Assembly (NCBI GenBank): GCA_017447865.1
Contig: JAFSMO010000096.1
Location: 1-64,000 of the forward strand
Direction of reading: 5' to 3'
Length of the DNA: 64,000 bases
From: Thermoguttaceae bacterium
GTDB taxonomy: Bacteria > Planctomycetota > Planctomycetia > Pirellulales > Thermoguttaceae
Part shown: one piece after another, positions 56,189 to 64,000 of the stretch
Layout of the letters: the number at the start of each line of letters is the position of its first letter
Numbering within the stretch: position 1 is the stretch's first letter
Made by a program: the position numbers and the translations under genes
Notes under the pieces: model-generated
Told to the model about the DNA's origin: nothing
Seen by the model: the letters and a program-made list of their open reading frames with translations, nothing else
The model's database searches: none

Positions 56189-59002
56189 TCACTCGATGAG
56201 GACCGCCTTTCCGTCGTTCCGAAGCAGCAGATTGATCCAGTTGGCCGGGTCAATCGTCACGGAAATCATTCGAACGGAGGCGTCCCCAAACAAAACGGGG
56301 AAGGTCTCTTTGGTCCCGTCGTACACCACGTCCTCGGGGCTTTGCAAGTCGCCCACTTTCGGGTCGCCCGTCGGGTCCATCCAGCAGACCGGCTTGCAGG
56401 GCACGACCATGATCGTGTTCGAGAGGCCGTCTGTGACGTTTGCCAACGAGACCCCTTTCTGCCCCTTTTTCGTCACCGGCGGGAACATGGTCCCATCACC
56501 GACCACCACGCCGACGACCGCGTCCGTTTTGCTCGGGTTGAAGACCGACTGGTAAACCTTCGGGCACTGGTCGTGGAACTGGCGGTTCCATTCGCTGTCC
56601 CATGGCTCGTCGAGGCGGATCTTCCCGTAAAGTTCCCGCTCTCCAAGGAACGGAAGGATCAGCACGCGCCACGAATGAAGCGGTTTCCCATCTTCATCCA
56701 CCGTGTAAGCCGTCGGCAAGGCGCGGAAGGCGGCCTCGTGATTCAGCATGGCCAGACCGATTTCCCTGTAATTGTTCACGGTCTGATTCGTTCGCGCGGC
56801 CCATCTTGCCTTCTGGACCGCAGGAACAAGAAGTCCCACCAAAACCCCCGCGCCGCCCACTTTCAAAACCGGGGCGGGAACGTTTTCGCGCAGTTTGTTC
56901 AGGCGCTCATTCTGCGAAATGTCCCAGTACAAACGATTCCCCTCCCGAACCGGAACAAGGAACGAGAGAAAGAAATCCGTAAAGTCCAATCCAAACGCGG
57001 CATAAGTCGGCGAAATGTCCTCAGGAGCGCCCTCTTTTAACTCTTCTTCGATCTGCTGCTTCCAGAGTTCGAACAGTTTCACCATTTTTCCGGCCGATTT
57101 TTTCGATTTCGCCAAAATGTTGAACCGGAAAAGCCCCAGATTCGGGTCGACGCCCAACGCGACCAGGTTCAGGCCGTCCTCGATGAACTGTTTGGACGGG
57201 ATCGAGAGTTTGACGCCGAGGTTTTCTCTTCCGTTGCGAATGCCCTGCTGAAGGATTTCCGCAAAAATCGGATTCATCTGCAAAACGGCCGAAATACCGC
57301 ACTGGGCGTTCAGTTCCAGCGCGTCACGGAAATAGGAAAGATCTTTCCCCGACATCAGTGCGCTGGTGCGGGAACCTGGAAAATCATTCCCCGGCGCCTG
57401 CGAGAAGACGAAGTCCTTCCAAATCCGGCCAGATTCCATACTCGCCGCCCTTCCAATTTTCGGAAGGAGGACCACTGACTCGTACCTCTGGCCCATGACA
57501 AAATTCTGATCGATGGCGTCCGCCAAAGGTTTCATTTCCCCGGCGTTACCCAAAAGATCCGCAGCCATGAGGAACCCTTCATTACCAGTGCCCTCCTTGA
57601 GCGTAACTCCCGGAAGCCAAATCTGAACCAGGAACTCGAAGTTCGAATAGTCCAGAATCGCGTAAACTTCCTTCGCGCCGTGGGCTTTCATGGCGCTGAG
57701 GACCGTTTCGGTGATCCGGCGGCCGGGCACGGTCAGGCCCAAAGCGGCCCGCACTTTTTCGGACGTCATCGTCTCGGGAAGAAGCGTTTTCGCCGCGTTT
57801 TCCAAGGCCATAAACCACTGATCCGGCGTGACTTTCTCCAGATCCAGCCGGACGATCAGCGCGGTATTGGGGGTGATCCACTTCTTCAACTCTTTGTACT
57901 GGCGGTCCGCTTCTTCTTTCGCGTCCACCCGGAACTTTTCACGCTGGGACGCCTGGAACCGGGCCAATTCGCCGAAGAGCGCATTAACCGGCACGGCGGC
58001 TTTTTCCAGAGCCGCGTTCGGTTCGAGCGTCAGGACCGACCCGTTTTGCTCGGGCATGACGGCCGGGAAGAGCCACGAGAGCAAATCGTTCACCACCTCG
58101 GCGTTTTCCGCGTCCCGAGTCAATTTCTCCCGAAGCCAGCCGGAATATTTTTCGAGCAAAGAAAGCGTGGCCTTGGCCGTTTTTTCCGAGTCGAAAATGA
58201 CTTGAGCCGTTCCCAGCCCCCAGAGAGAATCCGAACTCAAAACGACGCACCTGGCGGAGTCCACGATCTCGTAAAACTCCTCTTTCGTGAAGGGCAAGTC
58301 GTCCGCAAAACCAAAACCCCGTTTCGCGATCTCGTCGCGTGTGGTGAGTGGGAATCCCCACAAAATCGTGGAGACTTTCCCGAAACGCGCCTTTTGGAAC
58401 CCCTCGGCAAAATCCTGACGCAGCGCCGCGCCCTTCAAATATTCCGTAATATTTTCAGCCGAGCCTTCTGATTTTCCGTCACCCGCCAAAGGGACGAAGA
58501 AAAGAATCGCTTTGGAAGTCTTCATGACCGTAAGCTTTTCAAGGAATCGGGCCCGGGCTTCCATGAGTTTTTCATTTTCTATTTCCACAAACGGAAATTC
58601 AGCCGGAAGATTCATGAGCAGTTTTTCTGCCTCTTCGTCCGCGTTTTTGACCGGCACGATCCAGCACGTCCCGTCCATCCCGGCCGCAACGTAAACGCAG
58701 CCGCCGGAGAGTTTCACCACCGCATCCCGGCGCACCTGAAGCGCTTTCGTGAATGCGTCGGCTTGGGAGAGAAGCCCCTGAACGACCGGCTCCGCCGTCA
58801 GATTCGGGAAAACGACTTCCCCCGTTTCCTTGGCTTTCGTCAGAATCTCCGGGAAATTGACCGCCTCCACGTTGACGCATGACAAATAGAACGTTTCTTT
58901 CGTGAGGAACGAGGCCACGTCCAAAAACTCGGGCTGGGCCGCGAAAAGGGCGGAGGCCCACAGAAGGGCGAAGGCTCCAAGGGCGTAAATCAGGCGTTTC
59001 AT
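56189..59002 (-). CDS. Large secreted protein with C-terminal DUF1559 domain
   Basis: A 937-residue protein. Signal peptide 1-21, then ~650 residues of an unrecognised domain, then a hydrophobic segment GVLVGLLVPAVQKARWAART, which is the usual N-terminal end of DUF1559 pseudopilins. The DUF1559 body follows (NNYREIGLAMLNHEAAF, HSWRVLILPFLGERELY, NVTDGLSNTIMVV). Normally the domain is N-terminal and preceded by a prepilin site; here it is internal. Promoter TTGAAA-N17-TAAAAT lies at 59081-59053. Confidence 0.8.
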   Translation of the reverse strand: MKRLIYALGAFALLWASALFAAQPEFLDVASFLTKETFYLSCVNVEAVNFPEILTKAKETGEVVFPNLTAEPVVQGLLSQADAFTKALQVRRDAVVKLSGGCVYVAAGMDGTCWIVPVKNADEEAEKLLMNLPAEFPFVEIENEKLMEARARFLEKLTVMKTSKAILFFVPLAGDGKSEGSAENITEYLKGAALRQDFAEGFQKARFGKVSTILWGFPLTTRDEIAKRGFGFADDLPFTKEEFYEIVDSARCVVLSSDSLWGLGTAQVIFDSEKTAKATLSLLEKYSGWLREKLTRDAENAEVVNDLLSWLFPAVMPEQNGSVLTLEPNAALEKAAVPVNALFGELARFQASQREKFRVDAKEEADRQYKELKKWITPNTALIVRLDLEKVTPDQWFMALENAAKTLLPETMTSEKVRAALGLTVPGRRITETVLSAMKAHGAKEVYAILDYSNFEFLVQIWLPGVTLKEGTGNEGFLMAADLLGNAGEMKPLADAIDQNFVMGQRYESVVLLPKIGRAASMESGRIWKDFVFSQAPGNDFPGSRTSALMSGKDLSYFRDALELNAQCGISAVLQMNPIFAEILQQGIRNGRENLGVKLSIPSKQFIEDGLNLVALGVDPNLGLFRFNILAKSKKSAGKMVKLFELWKQQIEEELKEGAPEDISPTYAAFGLDFTDFFLSFLVPVREGNRLYWDISQNERLNKLRENVPAPVLKVGGAGVLVGLLVPAVQKARWAARTNQTVNNYREIGLAMLNHEAAFRALPTAYTVDEDGKPLHSWRVLILPFLGERELYGKIRLDEPWDSEWNRQFHDQCPKVYQSVFNPSKTDAVVGVVVGDGTMFPPVTKKGQKGVSLANVTDGLSNTIMVVPCKPVCWMDPTGDPKVGDLQSPEDVVYDGTKETFPVLFGDASVRMISVTIDPANWINLLLRNDGKAVLIE

Positions 59003-59232
59003 CGGGTTTTCCTTTCGGTTCGGGATTGGGTCGAAAATGGTCTCATTCGCGTATTTTACCCGAAACGCCCGAAAGTTTCAAGCATTCCTCCCGGGAAAAA
59101 GGGCCAAAAAGCCAAAATTTCTTGCGGGGGGGCTTTACGCGGAACCAAATTCCATTAAAATAGAAAAATGGGTCCGACCGAAAAGCGGATCCGCGTTTTT
59201 GACCCGTTAAACCCGTACCGTCCCGAAGCCTG
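59003..59232. promoter_or_regulatory. Divergent promoter region
   Basis: Minus promoter TTGAAA (59081-59076), 17 nt, TAAAAT (59058-59053). Plus promoter TTTACG (59134-59139), 16 nt, TAAAAT (59156-59161). No gene between. Confidence 0.6.
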
Positions 59233-60228
59233 ATGAACTCCTCCCCTGCTCCCGAACCTCCCCGGAAACCGAAGAAAAAACTCACCGCGGCCCTCGTCAC
59301 CGCTGCGCAAGTCGCGCTGGTGCTGGCGATTTTGTGGCTCATCTGGGGGAAACTCTCGAAGGCCGTGGAGCAGATCCGTTCCTCCGATTTCCAGTTCACC
59401 CTCCAGTGGGGCTGGATCGCGCTGGGCGGCCTTTTTTACTGCATTTCGCTCCTTTTCCCGCCCATGTACTGGCACAGCGTCCTGCGCCAGCTCGGCCAGA
59501 CGCCGACGTTTTACGCCTCGATGCGCGCGCACATCATCGGCCACCTCGGGAAGTACATCCCCGGGAAAATCTTCGTCGTGCTGATCCGCTCCGGCCTTTT
59601 GCGCGGCCCCGGGGTCGATACGACGGTCTGCGTCCTGAGCATTTTCCTCGAGGGCCTGCTCCAGATGGCCGTCGGGGCGCTCGTCGTGGCCGCGCTGGTC
59701 GTCGGATGGTCGATCCAGACCGGGGACCAAAACGTCCTTTGGGGGAGCCTCGTCCTCTTTTGCCTCGTGGGGATCCCAATCTTCCCACCGGTTTTCAAGT
59801 TTGGCGTGAAGCTCATCGGCGTGCGAAAATTCAGCGATGAGGTTCAAAAGGTGGACCTCCTGAGCTGGCGCACGTTCCTGTTCGGTGTTCCGATCATGCT
59901 CTGCTACTGGCTCCTGCTCGGCCTGAGTTTCTGGTGCGTCCTGCGCGGCGTCGGGCTGGATTTTCCGCTTCAGGCCGGGTTCCCGCTCGCTCTGCTTGCG
60001 ATGACCGCGTCGATGGTGGTCGGCTTCGTTTTCGTCGTCGCGCCCGGCGGAATGGGCGTCCGGGAAGGAATCATCGTGATGCTCATCACGTCGGCCCTCG
60101 CCGCGTACACCACGACGCCGGAGGCCGCCGCGCTGGTTTCCGCCTGCGTGCTCCGGATCCTCTGGATCGCCGTGGAGATCGTCATGGGGACCGCGTTTTA
60201 CTGCGTTAAAGGAAAAACCAAATCTTAA
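59233..60228 (+). CDS. Flippase-like integral membrane protein (LPG synthase TM/UPF0104)
   Basis: A 331-residue protein with about eight membrane segments. It has the family blocks YWHSVLRQLG, HIIGHLGKYIPGKIFVVLIR and VVAPGGMGVREGIIVML. Members move or modify lipid-linked sugars at the membrane. ATG 59233. It runs with the isomerase-like gene downstream, 25 bases away. Confidence 0.85.
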   Translation: MNSSPAPEPPRKPKKKLTAALVTAAQVALVLAILWLIWGKLSKAVEQIRSSDFQFTLQWGWIALGGLFYCISLLFPPMYWHSVLRQLGQTPTFYASMRAHIIGHLGKYIPGKIFVVLIRSGLLRGPGVDTTVCVLSIFLEGLLQMAVGALVVAALVVGWSIQTGDQNVLWGSLVLFCLVGIPIFPPVFKFGVKLIGVRKFSDEVQKVDLLSWRTFLFGVPIMLCYWLLLGLSFWCVLRGVGLDFPLQAGFPLALLAMTASMVVGFVFVVAPGGMGVREGIIVMLITSALAAYTTTPEAAALVSACVLRILWIAVEIVMGTAFYCVKGKTKS

Positions 60229-60253
60229 ACCAATTTCAAGAAAGGAAGAAAAA

Positions 60254-61078
60254 ATGAGTACACTCACCCGCCGTGACCTTCTGAAACTGGGCTTGGGAGC
60301 CGCCTTGGCATCCGCCCTCCCGCTGAATCTCCGGGCCGCCTGCCCGAAATCGATCCCGATCGCGCTCCAGCTTTACTCCATCCGCGAGGCGTGCAAAGTC
60401 GATCTCCCCAAGATGATCGAAGCCACCGCGAAGATGGGCTACCAGGGCGTCGAGCTGATGTCCGGCAATTTCGGCGCCGACGCGAAAGAGTTCCGCAAGA
60501 TGATCGACGCGAACGGCCTGGTCTGCACCGGGACGCACACGCCGAAGGAGTCGCTCGACGACGCAAACCTGAAGCAGACGTGCGACTACATGGCCACGAT
60601 CGGCGGCAAATACCTCATCGTTCCGTGGTTCAACTCGGACACGAAGGACGGTTGGCTCAAATTCGCCGAGTGGCTCACGAGCCGCGTCGAGCTGATGAAG
60701 CCGTACGGAATGTGCGTCGGCTTCCACAATCACTGCCACGAGATGAACCCGACGTTCGACGGCAAGAGCGCGTGGGATCTGGTCTTTGAAAACACGCCGA
60801 AAGAAGTCGTTCACCAGCTCGATTTGGGCCACTGCGTCGTGGGCGGTGCGGACCCGGTCCCGCTCATCAGGAAGTACGCCGGCCGGACCAAAGTGAACCA
60901 CATCGCGGAGGCTGGCGGCGGTGGGATCATCGGCAAAGGTGACGTGAAGTGGAAGGAAGTCCTTCCCGCCCTGGCGAACGAAGGCGGCGCGGAGTGGTTC
61001 ATCATCGAGTGCGAGAACAACGAAACGCCCGTCGAAGACGCCGCGGAGTGCCTCAAGGGGCTGAAAGCACTCGTCTGA
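60254..61078 (+). CDS. Tat-exported sugar isomerase/epimerase-like TIM barrel
   Basis: A 274-residue AP-endonuclease-2/xylose-isomerase-like protein. Residues 1-28 are a Tat signal with RRDLLKLGLG. Barrel features include IALQLYSIR, GVELMSGNFG, VCTGTHTP, VGFHNHCHEM, HQLDLGHCV and FIIECEN, which hold the expected Glu/His/Asp metal ligands. AAGGAAG precedes ATG 60254. Export by Tat suggests folding with a metal in the cytoplasm. Substrate unknown. Confidence 0.85.
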   Translation: MSTLTRRDLLKLGLGAALASALPLNLRAACPKSIPIALQLYSIREACKVDLPKMIEATAKMGYQGVELMSGNFGADAKEFRKMIDANGLVCTGTHTPKESLDDANLKQTCDYMATIGGKYLIVPWFNSDTKDGWLKFAEWLTSRVELMKPYGMCVGFHNHCHEMNPTFDGKSAWDLVFENTPKEVVHQLDLGHCVVGGADPVPLIRKYAGRTKVNHIAEAGGGGIIGKGDVKWKEVLPALANEGGAEWFIIECENNETPVEDAAECLKGLKALV

Positions 61079-61112
61079 TCATACGGGGACGACGCTTCCA
61101 GGGTCGTCAAAG

Positions 61113-61213
61113 ATTCGGAGGGCCGGCGTTCTCGCCGGTCGAGTTAATAAACGGTGAAGTGGGAAAGTCGCAACGCTATTAACTTGACCGGCGAGGACGC
61201 CGGCCCTCCGAAT
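61113..61213. repeat. 36-bp inverted repeat between convergent genes
   Basis: 61113-61148 and 61178-61213 are inverted copies with two mismatches around a 29-nt loop, with GGAGGGCCGGCGTC and CGCCGGTC blocks. It sits between stops facing each other and could act as a bidirectional terminator or be a REP/MITE-like dispersed element. Confidence 0.8.
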
Positions 61214-61220
61214 CCAAGCC

Positions 61221-63956
61221 TTAAAATACGATCTCGTACCAGAGCGTCTTGTATTGCGGCGAGAGTTCGATCTCGACCATGGAGTCCGAAACTCTGCGGG
61301 CGGTGAATTCCCCTTGACGCTCCCCAGCGGCGGTGAGCGGGTAGAATTTGACCGTCACGTTCTTCGCGGCCGGAAGCTGGAGCCGGGCCGAAATCCCCTC
61401 GCAAAGGTTCGGCGAGCCTCCGTTCGTGCGGCACGTCGTCAGTTTCTGGTCGATGTAGTTTTTCATCTCCGCCACCGGAATGTCCGGGAGTTCGGCCGGG
61501 TTTTTCGTCAGGTCGGCCTCGTCGTACACGCGGGTTTTCGCGCCTTCATTCCGAACCAGGCCCGTGGCGGCCAGCAGAACGCGGTGCGACGGGGTCCCGT
61601 CCGTTTCGTCGATCTGCGTCATGGAAATCGTCATCCAGTCGAGGCACGAGGCGCCCGGAATGATTTTCGTCCCGTCCTTAAAAGTCGGCGTGCCGGCCTG
61701 CGCGGTGAAGCCGGTGAAGACTTTCGTCCGCGGCGTGTCGATCAGGCACCAGCCGTCTTTTCCCTCGTCGGACTGCCAGACCAGCTCGCCCGTGGCGCTG
61801 CGCGTCGCGAAAGGTTTCTCGGGCGGGGCGTCTTGCGGCTCCTCGGCCGTCAGCCGGGCCGTCCCCTGCGCGTTTTCCGTCGATTTCAGGTCGGTCAGGC
61901 GCGTGCCGGAGTACTCGGTAAACGTCCGGGTCCGATCCGCTTCGGTCCGGGAGTACGGCCAGCCGGTATTCAGGGCGATGGAATCGCGCGTCTGCTGGTC
62001 CTGAAAGTCGAGGGAAAGCGCCAGGACGTTCGATTTTCCGGTTTCCAGCGCGGCGTTCAGGCCGGAGGTCACGTCACCGCGGACGAACAGATTGTGGCAC
62101 GCGGGCTGATGGACCAGCGCCGCCGAATTCCCCTGAATGTCGAAGAAGGAGACGTGCCACCCGTTCACCGGAGTGTGCGTCCAGGAAAAGATGAAAATTC
62201 CGCCCCAGTCCTGAAAGCCGCCCGTCGCCGCGATCAGGGGGAAACCCTCGGCGAAGTACTGGTTCGGGAACGGGTGGTTGTACTCGCTGACCGTGTACGG
62301 CTTCCCAAGGACCCGCGCGGCCGAGAGGGTGGCGAGCGTCCCGGAATTCCCGAGCGAGTTGACGAGCGGAACGTTGGAAACGTACCAGTCGTCCGTCCAC
62401 GCTTTGTGCGGGAAAACCGGGTGATTGTGGTACGCGTGAATGTCCACGTAATCCATCCGCGCCTGCGGGTAGGCCGAGCCGTAGTGGAGCTGGGTCCCCG
62501 TGACCGGGTGCTGGCATTTCAGTCCGTTTTTCACGAAGTCGTACATCTCGGCGCAGTATCGGGCCTCCACATCGAGGCAGAACTGCGTAAAGTCGGCGCG
62601 CATCGCGGCATTGGACCGATTATCCGAGCCGCGCGTCGCGATCCGGACGGTCCCGTTTTCGAGAGATTCGTCCTCTGCGATCCCGATGTGACCAAAGGCG
62701 CGGAACGAAATGTCGTCCACCTCCATCACGGTCCCGGGCTCGAAGTAGCAGAAACCGATCCGGGCTTTTTCCTCGTCCGCGGCGCCCTGGAAGCAGAGCT
62801 CAAAATCCTGCCACTCGGTGGTGAGCGTCACGTCGCGGCTCAGGCCCAGATTCGCCCAGTTGGGGCCGGCCTGGACGCAGCCGACCGTGACTTTCGTCTC
62901 TTTGTTGGCGCGGGCCCGGAAGCGGACGGTGTACGGGAGGTCCTTCTTCACGCGGACGTTCAGGTTGAAAATTTGAGGCTCCCACGGCTTTTCGCCGATT
63001 TTCTGCGCCTCAAAGACCAGCACGCCGTCTTTGACCTGGAGCGTGGCTTTCGAGTTCAGCCCCTGCGAGAGAATCCACTTTCCGGGATTCCCCGCGCTGA
63101 ACGTAGAGTCGTTTTCCTCGAGCTGATTCGGCTCGCCCGGGTAATCGACGTAGCCCCACGCCTCGCGCAGCTCCTGAGTCGAGCGGTACTTCGTGCGGAG
63201 CCAGGCGTTCCACTGCTTCTGGAGTTCCTCCTCGCAGTACTTCGGAAGGTTCCGGTTCAGCGCCCAGCCGCGCCACTGGCTGACGATCGAGTTTTCGTTA
63301 TTAATCTCGACCACCGCGACGCACGGTTCGTCGGCGTAGCACTTTCCCGTGTAGGGGTTTACGTGCCGCAGAAGGTCGCGGGCGTACTTTTTCTGTAGCT
63401 CGATCATGCGCGGCATGAAGTGGTCCAGCCCTTTGTCGTGGTTCGGGCGCAGGTCTTCATCCGGGAAACCGTCCGCCTCGGTGAATTTGCGCGAGACGTG
63501 GAGGTTAATGTTGACGTAGATCCCGCAGCGCTTCAGCTCGGCGATGAACCAGTCGAGCCGGTCGAGTTTTTCCGGGTCAAATTCCAACTGCTTCGGGTAG
63601 TTTTTCCCCCAGATCTCGCGCATGTCCATGTGGTGGAGCCGCACGATGTTCAGGCCGAACGAGGCGAGACGCTCGGCCATTGCGGTCGCAGTTTCCTTTT
63701 CGGGGAAGCAGGCGCCCATGCAGACGTTCACGCCCCAAAAGCGGACGATCCCCGCGTCGTTCACAAAGTGCTCGTTTTCAACGCGGATCAGCCCGTCGGC
63801 GCCTGCGGGCTTGGCGAGCGTCGGAGAGTTCCAGACCCGGGCGATCTGCTCGCCGGTGGCGTTGAACGGGAAGAGCGGAGCGTTTTCGTCGGCCGCGCAG
63901 AAAGAGGTCAGAAAAGCAAAAGCCGCAAGAAAAAGGAGGGATTTGAGCTTGAACAT
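61221..63956 (-). CDS. Secreted clan-A glycoside hydrolase
   Basis: A 911-residue protein with signal peptide 1-21. A GH5-like TIM barrel begins near residue 55: FWGVNVCMGACFP, ERLASFGLNIVRLHHMD, YVNINLHVSR, and VVEINNENS with acid/base Glu221. An inserted beta-sandwich carbohydrate-binding region lies at ~285-430. The barrel then resumes with VDIHAYHNHPVF and TVSEYNHPFP, which holds a likely nucleophile Glu. The end is beta-rich. It probably cuts plant or host polysaccharide. Confidence 0.85.
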   Translation of the reverse strand: MFKLKSLLFLAAFAFLTSFCAADENAPLFPFNATGEQIARVWNSPTLAKPAGADGLIRVENEHFVNDAGIVRFWGVNVCMGACFPEKETATAMAERLASFGLNIVRLHHMDMREIWGKNYPKQLEFDPEKLDRLDWFIAELKRCGIYVNINLHVSRKFTEADGFPDEDLRPNHDKGLDHFMPRMIELQKKYARDLLRHVNPYTGKCYADEPCVAVVEINNENSIVSQWRGWALNRNLPKYCEEELQKQWNAWLRTKYRSTQELREAWGYVDYPGEPNQLEENDSTFSAGNPGKWILSQGLNSKATLQVKDGVLVFEAQKIGEKPWEPQIFNLNVRVKKDLPYTVRFRARANKETKVTVGCVQAGPNWANLGLSRDVTLTTEWQDFELCFQGAADEEKARIGFCYFEPGTVMEVDDISFRAFGHIGIAEDESLENGTVRIATRGSDNRSNAAMRADFTQFCLDVEARYCAEMYDFVKNGLKCQHPVTGTQLHYGSAYPQARMDYVDIHAYHNHPVFPHKAWTDDWYVSNVPLVNSLGNSGTLATLSAARVLGKPYTVSEYNHPFPNQYFAEGFPLIAATGGFQDWGGIFIFSWTHTPVNGWHVSFFDIQGNSAALVHQPACHNLFVRGDVTSGLNAALETGKSNVLALSLDFQDQQTRDSIALNTGWPYSRTEADRTRTFTEYSGTRLTDLKSTENAQGTARLTAEEPQDAPPEKPFATRSATGELVWQSDEGKDGWCLIDTPRTKVFTGFTAQAGTPTFKDGTKIIPGASCLDWMTISMTQIDETDGTPSHRVLLAATGLVRNEGAKTRVYDEADLTKNPAELPDIPVAEMKNYIDQKLTTCRTNGGSPNLCEGISARLQLPAAKNVTVKFYPLTAAGERQGEFTARRVSDSMVEIELSPQYKTLWYEIVF

Positions 63957-64000
63957 GAGATTCCTTTCGAAGTGGGTTGGATTGATGAAAAACCGCGATG

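Noticed and set aside
53810..57040. Antisense frame of 1076 codons
   Set aside because: Shadow of the DUF4838 and DUF1559 genes caused by high GC at third positions; product is Arg/Val/Asp-rich without a domain.

Overview
The window most likely comes from a planctomycete, probably a gut or rumen relative of the Pirellulales. On the right, chromosomal, side there is a protein with a DUF1559 tail, a PEP-CTERM protein with autotransporter-type beta-strand repeats, a DUF4838 protein, a Tat-exported sugar isomerase-like TIM barrel and a secreted clan-A glycoside hydrolase. This combination is typical of carbohydrate-degrading planctomycetes. The assignment is inference from gene content only.

Layout. 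(1) About 139-8756: a small integrated element with no virion genes. It has a winged-helix regulator, a TerS-like helix-turn-helix protein, an AlpA/Xis-like protein, a TOPRIM primase, a D5-type SF3 helicase and a tyrosine integrase (int1), and looks like a phage satellite. (2) 8757-50530: a complete siphovirus-like prophage, almost entirely on the minus strand. Its late operon (31123 down to 9069) holds terminase, gpW-like protein, portal, a protease-capsid fusion, head fibres, connectors, tail tube, a frameshifted tail chaperone, tape measure, tail tip, a papain-like peptidase, holin and fibre. Its early region (31312-48913) has many small genes, SSB, a ParB-like zinc protein and a region-2-only sigma-like protein. 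Integrase int2 (49197-50363) lies beside a complete tRNA-Glu(CTC) at 50487-50559. (3) 50560-64000: chromosome.

The prophage and the satellite are stacked in one tRNA gene. A 44-bp copy of the tRNA 3' part (8757-8800) separates them and is identical to 50487-50530. Int1 ends at this copy and int2 begins at the intact tRNA. A third, degenerate version of the same junction (9-bp hairpin, 6-nt spacer, TACC(C)TCTAGGGG) at 110-150 suggests the array continues to the left.

The noncoding parts of the prophage are the most unusual. 41764-42240 encodes a roughly 480-nt highly folded RNA with its own promoter, preceded by five ACCCGT motifs at exactly 11-bp steps. 45820-46302 is a dense array of helically phased short repeats enclosed by a 14-bp inverted repeat, and is a candidate replication origin or partition site. 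TATAAATA boxes precede both the sigma-like gene and the late operon. Two short RNAs with near-perfect promoters and terminators lie in the lysogeny-control regions. All positions, repeats and motifs were read by eye; functions of unrecognised proteins are left open.
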